Assembly (NCBI RefSeq): GCF_027925155.1
Contig: NZ_BSDY01000002.1
Coordinates: forward strand, 124,001 to 188,000
Reading direction: 5' to 3'
Origin: Propionigenium maris DSM 9537
Lineage (GTDB): Bacteria > Fusobacteriota > Fusobacteriia > Fusobacteriales > Fusobacteriaceae
DNA: 64,000 bases
A model generated the notes under the pieces. The model had not been told where the DNA came from, did no database searches, and worked only from the letters and a program-made list of their open reading frames with translations. The number at the start of each line of letters is the position of its first letter. Within the stretch, counting starts at the first letter, position 1. Of this stretch, positions 44,390 through 52,560 are shown in pieces. Position numbers and translations under genes: made by a program.

Positions 44390-44477
44390 CTCTATTCTTC
44401 ATAAGTAATAGATAAATTATATCACCATCTATAGATTTGTGTCAATTTTTAGCTCTTTCCGATAAATTTTTAACCTT

Positions 44478-44855
44478 TTAAACTCCCTTGACCCATTCCC
44501 TTATAAGGTTAAGGTCCACATACCTGTACTCCTTGAGTTTTTCCTCGGAGAGCTTCTCTCCTCCTCCATTTTCCTCCAGCTTTTCCGCCACACTGTGAGC
44601 TCCCTCGATAAACTTCATGGACTTCTCATCCATGATGTGGGCTGAGGATGAAATTGCTATGGATTTATAGGGATTTTTTGAATCTGCAATATTGGACATG
44701 ATGGGATCCGTCAAAAGGGTATGTCCCTTGTGGATCTTATCCCTTACAAGATCCAGTACATCCATAAACCTACCCTCCTTGAGATAGATTACTTCATCTG
44801 TCTCCTTGTAGAAATTGTATACCTTTCGATTATTCGTTACCAAAATATACTTCAT
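44478..44855 (-). CDS. GrdX-family protein
   Basis: 125 aa from the ATG at 44855, which has AAAGGAGGGGG upstream; an in-frame extension to 44903 lacks a ribosome site. The pattern K-Y-I-L-V-T-N-N near the start and D-K-I-H-K-G-H-T-L-L-T-D-P and N-P-Y-K-S-I in the middle match the GrdX family, a small protein of unknown function encoded with glycine/sarcosine reductase in clostridia. No other grd genes are here, so this is an orphan. It has its own promoter. Confidence 0.65.
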   Translation of the reverse strand: MKYILVTNNRKVYNFYKETDEVIYLKEGRFMDVLDLVRDKIHKGHTLLTDPIMSNIADSKNPYKSIAISSSAHIMDEKSMKFIEGAHSVAEKLEENGGGEKLSEEKLKEYRYVDLNLIREWVKGV

Positions 44856-44881
44856 ATGCAACCCCCTCCTTTGTTGGTACT

Positions 44882-44910
44882 TTATTAGCACAGAAACTTT
44901 CAATAGTCAA
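44882..44910 (-). promoter_or_regulatory. Promoter of the grdX-like gene
   Basis: On the minus strand -35 TTGACT (44910-44905), 17-bp spacer, -10 TAATAA (44887-44882), about 30 bp before the ATG. Confidence 0.7.
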
Positions 44911-44978
44911 GAGTCGAAAGCTTTTTTTAATAAAACTATCCCAAGTTTTTCAAGGGCTCCAGATAAAGTGTTTTGTTT

Positions 44979-46316
44979 CTAACCATACATCTTTTCATCG
45001 AAGATCTTGCTGGCAAGGTCTACAAAGGTACTTCTGTGAACTGTATCTAAGCTGATATGGGCGGTCTCATCTATTCCCTTGAGCCACTCCACCGCTGTAA
45101 AGAGTCCCGACTTATCTGGATCCACCCTGGATATCGTCTGCTGTCCGATATCCCCGATAAGTATCATTTTACAGTTTTCACCTATCCTCGTGATAATGGA
45201 TCTCATGGCATGGGCATCAAAGGACTGGGCTTCATCCAGTATTAAAATCCTGTTTATAAAGCTCGACCCCAGGATAGAAGAGACATCCAGAACATCCAGC
45301 TTCCCCTTGCTCTTAAGGGACATGAGAAGCTCCAGTCCATTCTTTCCCTTCTTTCCCCTTATCTCACTGATATTTTCAAGGGTAGTGGTATAGTTACCAA
45401 AGTGGGTAAGAAGCTTCTCCTCTGTGTCTCCAGTGGTAAACCCCTGATAACTCCACTTATCTATGGGCGAGGTATTTTTCCCCACTATGACCTTTTCATA
45501 TACCTCGTGCTCAAAGACCTGTTCCAGAGCAGCTGCAAGGGCCAGAAGGGTCTTTCCGCATCCCTGCCTGGAGGTAATGGTTACAAAGGGGATCTCGGGA
45601 CTCAAAAGGACCTCTAGAGCAAACTTCTGCCTGTCATCTCTTGCCTTTACTCCAAAAGCATTACCATCCTCAAACCTTAGCTTAACTATCCTCTTCTTCT
45701 TATTGTCATACCTCCCCAGAATCTTATTGTAGTCATAGTCTGTGAGGCCTATAAAAAACTGGTTGGGGTACATATGCTCTATCCCCAGCTCCTCAAGGGT
45801 TAGCCCTCCCTCGCTGTAGAACCTCTTCACATCCTCTACCTCTACCTTTTTGGTAAGAAGGCCGTTGTAGAGGTCATCCAGCTTATGCTTATCTGAAAGG
45901 TCCATATGTTTACACTTTATCCCAAGGGAGGAAGCCTTCAACCTCATACTGATATCATTGGTCACCAATATATCCTCCTTATGGCTGGGGCTGAGCATAA
46001 GGGACAGTATCTTATTGTCTGCATAGTTGAGGTCGTAGTTTTCCGGAAGCTCTCCTGAAAGCTTTTCTATGGAGCTTTTGAGGATCACATTGTTTCCCAG
46101 CTCTATCCCCTCTAACAGGTTCCCCTCATTCTCTATCTTCTTAAAGTGTCTGAAAAACTGCCTTGCTCTGAAGCCGCTGTTTCCCTCCCTTGATTTTAAT
46201 TTATCCAGCTCCTCCAATACATAGATGGGAAGTTTTATGATACAGTCTGAAAACTCCCTCATAAAGTATGGGTTGGCTATAATTATATTGGTATCTACTA
46301 CATAAGTTTTAGTCAT
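44979..46316 (-). CDS. PIN-PhoH fusion ATPase (PhoH2/YlaK-like)
   Basis: 445 aa. N-terminal PIN nuclease domain (1-~140; VVDTNIII, YADNKILSL and TNDISMRL acid positions) joined to a C-terminal PhoH ATPase with Walker A TSRQGCGKTLLA (about 247) and Walker B RILILDEAQSFD (about 350). PhoH2 proteins are RNA helicase/ribonucleases. The gene is monocistronic or read with the downstream grdX-like gene. Confidence 0.92.
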   Translation of the reverse strand: MTKTYVVDTNIIIANPYFMREFSDCIIKLPIYVLEELDKLKSREGNSGFRARQFFRHFKKIENEGNLLEGIELGNNVILKSSIEKLSGELPENYDLNYADNKILSLMLSPSHKEDILVTNDISMRLKASSLGIKCKHMDLSDKHKLDDLYNGLLTKKVEVEDVKRFYSEGGLTLEELGIEHMYPNQFFIGLTDYDYNKILGRYDNKKKRIVKLRFEDGNAFGVKARDDRQKFALEVLLSPEIPFVTITSRQGCGKTLLALAAALEQVFEHEVYEKVIVGKNTSPIDKWSYQGFTTGDTEEKLLTHFGNYTTTLENISEIRGKKGKNGLELLMSLKSKGKLDVLDVSSILGSSFINRILILDEAQSFDAHAMRSIITRIGENCKMILIGDIGQQTISRVDPDKSGLFTAVEWLKGIDETAHISLDTVHRSTFVDLASKIFDEKMYG

Positions 46317-46502
46317 CTTTCCCCCTGGTGTTTTCGCAAAAATTGATCTAATATAATTGTACCACCATTTAATCCCATTCTTGATATTTTTCTTATGAAA
46401 ACTTTAGTAGCTTTGTATACTCTTTCTTTACAAAATGTGATATATTTATAGGAGTACAGTAATTTAAAGTAATGAAATAAATGATTGAGTGCGAGGTGGC
46501 AT

Positions 46503-47003
46503 ATGTTTAGAGCTAGTATTATCTGTTTAAGTGATAAAGGGTATAGAGGAGAGAGAGAGGATAGAAGTACCGGAGTAATAAGGGAGATTCTTGAAGGAGG
46601 AAACTATGAGATAGCAGGGGAGATCCTTATACCAGATGAGTTTGATATGATTAAATCCTCCCTCATAGAGGTCTGCGACAGGGACAGGGTGGATCTTGTG
46701 ATAACAACTGGAGGTACAGGACTTTCTCCCAGGGATGTCACCCCTGAGGCTACACTGGAGGTTGTGGAAAAGCTTGTTCCCGGAATCCCTGAGGCCATAA
46801 GAGCCTACTCCATGACCATAACAAACAGAGCTATGCTCTCCAGGGGAGTTGCCGGAGTAAGGGGGGCTACCCTTATAATAAACCTGCCAGGAAGCCCCAA
46901 GGCTGTAAAGGAGAGTCTGGAATATATCCTTTCTCCACTGGAGCACGGGCTGGAAACCCTCACCGGTAGAGCCAGCGAGTGTGCCAGAGGTGAAAATAAG
47001 TAA
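46503..47003 (+). CDS. moaB: Molybdenum/tungsten cofactor protein MoaB/Mog
   Basis: 166 aa from the ATG at 46503 (GAGGTGG upstream; an in-frame TTG at 46485 is less likely). It binds molybdopterin and adenylylates it. Signatures: ITTGGTGLSPRDVTPEA (about 66) and INLPGSPKAV (about 125). The stop overlaps the tupB start by one base. First gene of a moaB-tupB-tupC-moaA operon. Confidence 0.92.
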   Translation: MFRASIICLSDKGYRGEREDRSTGVIREILEGGNYEIAGEILIPDEFDMIKSSLIEVCDRDRVDLVITTGGTGLSPRDVTPEATLEVVEKLVPGIPEAIRAYSMTITNRAMLSRGVAGVRGATLIINLPGSPKAVKESLEYILSPLEHGLETLTGRASECARGENK

Positions 47004-47689
47004 TGGACTATATTATAGGAGGATTTGCAGAGGCTCTTAAACTGCTCCTTTCCATGGACAGGGAGCTCTACTCCATTATTCTCCTCTCCATAGGGGTGTC
47101 GGCTACAGCTACCCTAATCACTCTGACCACAGCTCTTCCCCTGGGAGTGGCCCTGGGACTCAAGAGGTTTAGGGGAGAGGGGATCTTTTCCAGGGTAGTA
47201 TTTTCCCTTATGGGAGTTCCCTCTGTGGTCATCGGTCTTACAGTGGCTCTTCTTCTTTCCAGGAGATCCCTTCTGGGATTTATGCAGCTTCTCTACACGC
47301 CATCAGCTATGATAATAGCCCAGGTTCTCCTCATCACTCCCCTTGCCACGGGACTTGCCTACAAGCTCTCAAGAAAGCAGGGACGGAAGATTAAGAACCT
47401 TGGAAGAACCCTTGGGGCTGACAGGCTGCAGATAGTAGCCCTTGTTTTCAGAGAACTCAGGGGAGAGATCCTTGTAATAGCCCTCACCTGCTTCTCTCGG
47501 GCTATTACCGAGGTGGGAGCTGTTATGATAGTGGGAGGTAATATAAAGGGAAGAACCAGGGTAATGACAACAGCCATCTCCATGTTAAACTCCATGGGAG
47601 ACTACTCCATGGGGATAGCTCTGGGGATCATATTATTTGTTGTTACCTTCATCCTGAACTGCATAGTATACAGCCTCCACAGGGAGTAA
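47003..47689 (+). CDS. tupB: Tungstate/molybdate ABC transporter permease
   Basis: 228 aa, about 5-6 membrane helices. It has the binding-protein-dependent permease EAA-like loop (LGRTLGADRLQIVALVFREL) and the TupB-typical IGVSATATLITLTTALPLG near the N-terminus and SRAITEVGAVMIVGGN near 170. Substrate specificity (W or Mo) is inferred from family and from the flanking pterin-cofactor genes. Confidence 0.85.
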   Translation: MDYIIGGFAEALKLLLSMDRELYSIILLSIGVSATATLITLTTALPLGVALGLKRFRGEGIFSRVVFSLMGVPSVVIGLTVALLLSRRSLLGFMQLLYTPSAMIIAQVLLITPLATGLAYKLSRKQGRKIKNLGRTLGADRLQIVALVFRELRGEILVIALTCFSRAITEVGAVMIVGGNIKGRTRVMTTAISMLNSMGDYSMGIALGIILFVVTFILNCIVYSLHRE

Positions 47690-47721
47690 CAATAAAATTT
47701 TAGATCTTTCAGGAGTTGGCA

Positions 47722-48366
47722 ATGATTAAGATAAAAGGTTTAATTAAAAATTTTGGCACTAGAAATATACTGGATATAGATGAACTGAATATAGAGGAGG
47801 GCACTATCACAGCCATAGTAGGAGAGAATGGTCTGGGAAAGAGTACCCTCTTTAATATAATCGCAGGTCTGGACAGGGAGTATGAGGGAGTTGTGGAAAC
47901 CGGTATAGGCTCCAAGGAGGTCACCCTTGTACAGCACCCTCCCCTCCTCCTGGACAGGAGTGTAGAGGAAAATATCCTCTATCCCCTAAGGATAAGGGGC
48001 ATGGCTAGAGGTTCCATGGAGAAGAGGGTCGGAGAGCTTCTGGGACTCTTCAATATAGAATATTTGAGAAAGAAGAATGCCCTCTCCCTTTCAAGTGGCG
48101 AAAGGCAGAAGGTGGTTCTTGCCAGGGCCCTTTCATTTTCTCCAAAGCTTCTTCTCCTGGATGAGCCTGCCTCAAACCTCGACACAGTGTCGGCAGCCAC
48201 CATCGAGGGAGCCATAAAAGATTTCAACAGTAAAAATAAGGCCACCGTCCTTCTTATCAGCCACGACAGGGAACAAGTGGCAAGGGTAGCCCATAGGACT
48301 ATCAACCTCAGAGATTATATGAAAAATTCTTTAACTGAAAAAGGAGACACTACCTATGATAGATAA
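47722..48366 (+). CDS. tupC: Tungstate/molybdate ABC transporter ATPase
   Basis: 214 aa from ATG 47722 (AGGAG upstream). Walker A GENGLGKST (about 34), signature LSSGERQKV, Walker B LLLLDEPASNLD and the H-loop ISHD. It powers the TupB permease. It overlaps moaA by 11 bp. No substrate-binding TupA is in this operon. Confidence 0.9.
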   Translation: MIKIKGLIKNFGTRNILDIDELNIEEGTITAIVGENGLGKSTLFNIIAGLDREYEGVVETGIGSKEVTLVQHPPLLLDRSVEENILYPLRIRGMARGSMEKRVGELLGLFNIEYLRKKNALSLSSGERQKVVLARALSFSPKLLLLDEPASNLDTVSAATIEGAIKDFNSKNKATVLLISHDREQVARVAHRTINLRDYMKNSLTEKGDTTYDR

Positions 48367-49303
48367 ACACGGAAGAGAGATAAACTATTTAAGGCTCTCC
48401 CTCACTGAGAGCTGCAACCTCAGGTGTCTCTACTGCAACCCCGACGGCTGTACCTCACCTCAGGAGGTCTTAATGGATACAGAGGAGGTCATCTCCCTTG
48501 TAAGGGGGGCAGCTAAGCTTGGAGTAAGGAAGGTCAGGTTCACCGGAGGAGAACCCCTTCTCAGAAGAGATATTGTAGAGATAATTGAAAGAACCAGCAG
48601 CATAGATGGCATCGACGATATCGGCCTCACCACAAACGCCCTCCTTCTGGAAAACCTGGCTCCAGCCCTGAAGAAGGCCGGCCTCAAGAGGATAAATATA
48701 AGCTTGGATACGCTGAGGGAGAACAGATACCTGGAGATGACAGGGGGAAGGATTCAAAAGGTATTTAAGGGAATAGAAGCTGCCCAGAAAGCGGGCTTCA
48801 ATTCCATAAAGATCAACTCGGTCCTAATAAAGGACTTCAACGAGGATGAGATAGTTGACCTCTGTGAGCTTACAAGGGAGAGGGATATCCACGTAAGGTT
48901 TATAGAGCTTATGCCCATGGGGGATTCCACAAGCTGGAGTAGCCAGCACTACCTCTCCTCTAAAACAGTCCTTGAAAGGTGCCCTGACCTCAGATTGGTT
49001 GACAGGGAGTATGCAGCTTCCCCCTCCCTTCTCTACTCCTATCCTGAGGGTAAGGGAAGAGTGGGAATCATCAATCCCCTTTCAGATAAGTTTTGCAGCA
49101 GCTGCAACAGGATAAGGGTCACCTCTCAGGGAAGGTTAAAACTCTGTCTTCACTCGGACAGGGAGATCGACCTCCTCACAGCTCTCAGACGGGGAGAAAG
49201 TATAGAGAGGATCATCCAGGATGCCCTTACATCTAAGCCCTCTGAGCATAAGCTGGAAGAGGGGGAATATATATCTAAAAATATGGTCTCAATCGGGGGA
49301 TAG
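48356..49303 (+). CDS. moaA: GTP 3',8-cyclase (radical SAM)
   Basis: 315 aa. Radical SAM cluster C-N-L-R-C-L-Y-C (about 22-29) and the second, C-terminal cluster with CSSC and a Cys 14 residues on (KLCLHSD) that binds GTP. It makes the first intermediate of molybdopterin. Together with moaB and the Tup transporter it forms a pterin-cofactor operon; moaC, moeA and the others must be elsewhere. Confidence 0.95.
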   Translation: MIDKHGREINYLRLSLTESCNLRCLYCNPDGCTSPQEVLMDTEEVISLVRGAAKLGVRKVRFTGGEPLLRRDIVEIIERTSSIDGIDDIGLTTNALLLENLAPALKKAGLKRINISLDTLRENRYLEMTGGRIQKVFKGIEAAQKAGFNSIKINSVLIKDFNEDEIVDLCELTRERDIHVRFIELMPMGDSTSWSSQHYLSSKTVLERCPDLRLVDREYAASPSLLYSYPEGKGRVGIINPLSDKFCSSCNRIRVTSQGRLKLCLHSDREIDLLTALRRGESIERIIQDALTSKPSEHKLEEGEYISKNMVSIGG

Positions 49304-49312
49304 ACTCCACTG

Positions 49313-49347
49313 AAAGACAGCAGGAAGCTCTCCTGCTGTCTTTTCTT
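49313..49347 (+). terminator. Terminator of the moa/tup operon
   Basis: 13-bp arms AAAGACAGCAGGA/TCCTGCTGTCTTT around AGCTC, followed by TTCTTTTC. Confidence 0.85.
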
Positions 49348-49543
49348 TTCCTCTCAATCTCAATACTTCATCGCCTTCTTTTACACTTCTCCTATTAAAG
49401 GTATAGCAATCTATAGTCCCTCCCTCCACTATCCCACCTCAGATTTCCCCTTGAACTTCCCATAAAATTTTTGTAGTATACAGATAATTTAATCACACTG
49501 ATTTTTGTTATATCGATTTAGATAAGATATCAAGGGGGATAAG

Positions 49544-50419
49544 ATGATATTAGGTGCTATAGAAGCTGGAGGTACGAAGTTTGTCTGTGCTATAGGTAAT
49601 GAAAGGGGAGAAGTTTTGGAAAGGGTGAGCTTTCCCACAACAACTCCAGAGGAAACTATGAAGAAGGTTGTGGATTTCTTTAATGGGAAGGAGATAATCT
49701 CCATGGGAGTGGGATCCTTCGGTCCAATAGACCCAAACAAACACTCTCCCACCTACGGGTATATAACCACTACTCCCAAGCCCTACTGGGGCAACTACAA
49801 TATCCTGGGAGAACTGAAAAAGCACTTTAAGGTCCCCATGGAGTTTGATACCGATGTAAATGGAGCTGCCCTTGGGGAGTTAAAGTGGGGAGCTGCCAAA
49901 GGATTAAGCTCTGCCCTCTATATAACTGTGGGAACTGGAATAGGAGCCGGCGCTGTGGTAGAGGGAGAGATGATAAATGGTCTCCTCCATCCAGAGATGG
50001 GACATATCTATGTGAGAAGGCACCCAGAGGATACATATGAGGGAAGTTGCCCATATCACGGAGATTGTCTGGAGGGACTGGCAGCAGGACCAGCTATAGA
50101 GGCCAGATGGGGGATCAAGGGTGATATGCTCCCTGTAGATCATGAAGCCTGGGATATGGAGGCCTACTACCTGGCTCAGGCTCTTGTAAACTACATCCTT
50201 ATCCTCTCCCCAGAAAAGATTATAATGGGAGGGGGAGTAATGAAGCAGCAGCAGCTCTTCCCTAAGATAAGGGATTATGTACAAGAGATCTTAAAGAGTT
50301 ATATTGCAAAGGAGGAGCTTGCCTCTAAGATCGACGAATATATCCTCTACCCTGAACTTGGAGATAATGCTGGCATATGCGGAGCCCTGGCTCTGGCCCT
50401 TACCGCCCTGAATAATTAA
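49544..50419 (+). CDS. ROK-family fructokinase
   Basis: 291 aa. N-terminal phosphate motif EAGGTKFVCAIG, catalytic D in TDVNGAALGE, TVGTGIGAG and the ROK zinc site (HPEMGHIYVRRH with C-P-Y-H-G-D-C). The GHIYVRRHPED pattern is typical of bacterial fructokinases (ScrK/GmuE). ATG after AAGGGGG. Monocistronic; no transporter beside it. Confidence 0.88.
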   Translation: MILGAIEAGGTKFVCAIGNERGEVLERVSFPTTTPEETMKKVVDFFNGKEIISMGVGSFGPIDPNKHSPTYGYITTTPKPYWGNYNILGELKKHFKVPMEFDTDVNGAALGELKWGAAKGLSSALYITVGTGIGAGAVVEGEMINGLLHPEMGHIYVRRHPEDTYEGSCPYHGDCLEGLAAGPAIEARWGIKGDMLPVDHEAWDMEAYYLAQALVNYILILSPEKIIMGGGVMKQQQLFPKIRDYVQEILKSYIAKEELASKIDEYILYPELGDNAGICGALALALTALNN

Positions 50420-50447
50420 TTATCAACTGTATTTGCTAAGGGAATCC

Positions 50448-50490
50448 ATAAAAAAGGAGTAGGACTTTTAAAGTCCTACTCCTTTTTTAT
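50448..50490 (+). terminator. Terminator of the fructokinase gene
   Basis: Perfect 21-bp arms (50448-50468, 50470-50490) with central GGACTTTTAAAGTCC and a terminal T6. Confidence 0.9.
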
Positions 50491-50687
50491 GGCTTTATAT
50501 ACTAAACATTTATTTATTTTTCTTGCTTTTACCGAAACTATCTGGTATTATACTAACAACTTGTCTTAAAAAGAAACAACTTTTACACCACTGTTCTACA
50601 ATGGATTTTACGTCTATAATTCAGTGGTCGAGACAGGTATACTACTACCATAAATCTATACAGATAAAATCTTAGGAGGATTTCACC

Positions 50688-51311
50688 ATGTTTTTTAAAC
50701 ACCTGTATTATCTACTTGGTCTTATGCTACTGGCCCTTGGAGTAAGCCTTACCCTTATAAGTAATCTCGGTGCGGGAGGCTGGGATGCCCTTGTGGAAAA
50801 TCTTTACAAAGCCACCGATATAAAGATAGGTACTTGGATCATCGTTATAGGTCTTATACTATTAGTTGTAGCTGCTCTTCTAAAGAGGGAGTTTATAAAC
50901 TATAAAGCCTTTATCATCTCCATTATCCTTGGAAAGCTTATAGATATCTTCTATTATCCACTGATTCAGGTGATCACCTCTGAATCCTTCCTTACAAGAT
51001 TTTTAATTCTTGTGGCAGGACTTATCTCCATCGGGGTCGGGTTAGCTATGATGTTTGTGACAAACTTTCCTAAAAATCACACTGAAACATTTATCTTCTC
51101 CATAGTAGACACCACAGGTCACTCCTATCAGAAGGTTAAAACCATAGCAGATGTAACTGCTCTTCTTCTGGCTGTGTCTATAGGCTTTAAATTAAATGAC
51201 TTTTCAAACCTAGGCCTCGGTACAGTGTTAATCTCATTTTTTATGGGGAGTATTGTACACCATATCCTTCCAGTAGCCGAGAAGGGGATGGCCATCCTTG
51301 TAAAGGAGTAG
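50688..51311 (+). CDS. YczE/YyaS/YitT-family membrane protein
   Basis: 207 aa, about 5 membrane helices. The family pattern LGVSLTLISNLGAGGWDAL (about 17-35) is clear, and the second half repeats a similar helix pair. Function of the family is unknown. ATG after TAGGAGG. About 70-100 bp upstream, CCACTG (near 50588) and CAGTGG (near 50621) form an inverted pair around TATAAT. Confidence 0.75.
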   Translation: MFFKHLYYLLGLMLLALGVSLTLISNLGAGGWDALVENLYKATDIKIGTWIIVIGLILLVVAALLKREFINYKAFIISIILGKLIDIFYYPLIQVITSESFLTRFLILVAGLISIGVGLAMMFVTNFPKNHTETFIFSIVDTTGHSYQKVKTIADVTALLLAVSIGFKLNDFSNLGLGTVLISFFMGSIVHHILPVAEKGMAILVKE

Positions 51312-51335
51312 ATAGGAAGATACCACCTACAATTT

Positions 51336-51362
51336 ACTGACCTCCCAGAGGTCAGTTTTTTT
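51336..51362 (+). terminator. Terminator of the YczE-like gene
   Basis: Nine-bp stem ACTGACCTC/GAGGTCAGT, loop CCA, then T7. Confidence 0.88.
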
Positions 51363-51489
51363 ATCTCTCATTAACTGCAAGACACCTCTATCTTTATACT
51401 GTAAAACTACTGGAAGTGTTAAAAAATTTGCATGGAAATTTAAAAAAAGCTATAATTATTCCTTAGCAGAAAATGACTTGGAGGTAGAT

Positions 51490-52422
51490 ATGATAAAAAA
51501 GATACTTATACTACTGTTGGTTCTTTCCATGAGAGCCTTTGGGGATGCTCATATTCTCATGTATCACAGGATAGGGGACAGCAGACACCCCTCAACCAAC
51601 GTCTCAGTTGAGGCCTTTGAAAAGCAGCTGAGATTTTTAGAGGACAATGGATATGAGATAGTGGAACTAAGCAGGATAGTAGAAGCTGTGAGAGATAAAA
51701 GGGAGCTGAATGACAAGTGGGTGGCAATAACTATAGATGATGCCTATAAATCCTTCTATGAAAATGGTCTACCCCTTTTAAAGGAAAGGGGATATCCCTT
51801 TACACTATTTGTAAATACCCAGGCTGTGGAGAGGAGGTACGGGGACTATATGACCTGGAAGATGATCGAGGACTCCAGCAGATATGGGGAGATCGGAGGC
51901 CACAGCCATACCCACAGCAGTATGCCGAAAATAGACAAACAGCAGATGAGGGAGGAACTAAAACTCAACAAGAAACTCCTGGAGGAAAGGATCGGAGAGA
52001 TGAGGTACTTTGCCTACCCCTATGGTGAATACTCCAAGGAGGTAGCCGATGAAGTTGAAAATCTGGGATATAAAGGTGCCTTTAAGCAGGTAATGGGAGC
52101 TGTAAGCACAGACAGCAACCTCTATACCTTAAACAGGATCCCCATGGGAGAAAAGACAAACCTTAGGTTTTTCCTGTCTATGAACTACCTCCCCGCAAGG
52201 TGGGAGAGAGTGGATATTGAAGGAGACATCCTTAAAGGGATGAAGGTTACCCTTCCAGAAGAGGCAGAGAAGGTAGAGGTATTCTTAAGTGGCTATGGCT
52301 GGGAGTGGACCCGTGTAGAGAAAAGCTATATCAGGGTAGACAAGAAGCTTCTCAGAAGTAGAAACAATATAATAATAAGGGACAGTAAAAACAGATACTC
52401 AGATTATCTGATATTAAGATAA
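51490..52422 (+). CDS. Exported polysaccharide deacetylase (NodB domain)
   Basis: 310 aa from ATG 51490, directly after GGAGG; an in-frame TTG at 51478 is part of the ribosome site. Signal peptide (about 1-18), then a NodB fold: MYHRIG start, Asp pair AITIDDAY (about 82), metal-binding GGHSHTH (about 137) and FAYPYGEY (about 175). A C-terminal beta-rich segment of about 90 residues follows. It is probably a carbohydrate-binding module. It should deacetylate a periplasmic or surface glycan. Confidence 0.88.
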   Translation: MIKKILILLLVLSMRAFGDAHILMYHRIGDSRHPSTNVSVEAFEKQLRFLEDNGYEIVELSRIVEAVRDKRELNDKWVAITIDDAYKSFYENGLPLLKERGYPFTLFVNTQAVERRYGDYMTWKMIEDSSRYGEIGGHSHTHSSMPKIDKQQMREELKLNKKLLEERIGEMRYFAYPYGEYSKEVADEVENLGYKGAFKQVMGAVSTDSNLYTLNRIPMGEKTNLRFFLSMNYLPARWERVDIEGDILKGMKVTLPEEAEKVEVFLSGYGWEWTRVEKSYIRVDKKLLRSRNNIIIRDSKNRYSDYLILR

Positions 52423-52438
52423 AGAATAAAATTTTAAA

Positions 52439-52475
52439 GGAGCAGTGGTCACCTGGACCACTGCTCCTTCTTTTC
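52439..52475 (+). terminator. Terminator of the deacetylase gene
   Basis: 12-bp arms GGAGCAGTGGTC/GACCACTGCTCC, loop ACCTG, T-rich tail. It also faces the glnN 3' end. Confidence 0.88.
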
Positions 52476-52560
52476 TTCCAATACTTTAATTACAACTTAT
52501 TATTTTTAAACTAGTTATAATTCTAACCCTCTTTAAAAAAGATCTCTCTTTCCTAAAGCA

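Noticed and set aside
46317..46502. Moco/Tuco riboswitch upstream of moaB
   Set aside because: Only 186 bp of AT-rich sequence with no extended helices of that motif.
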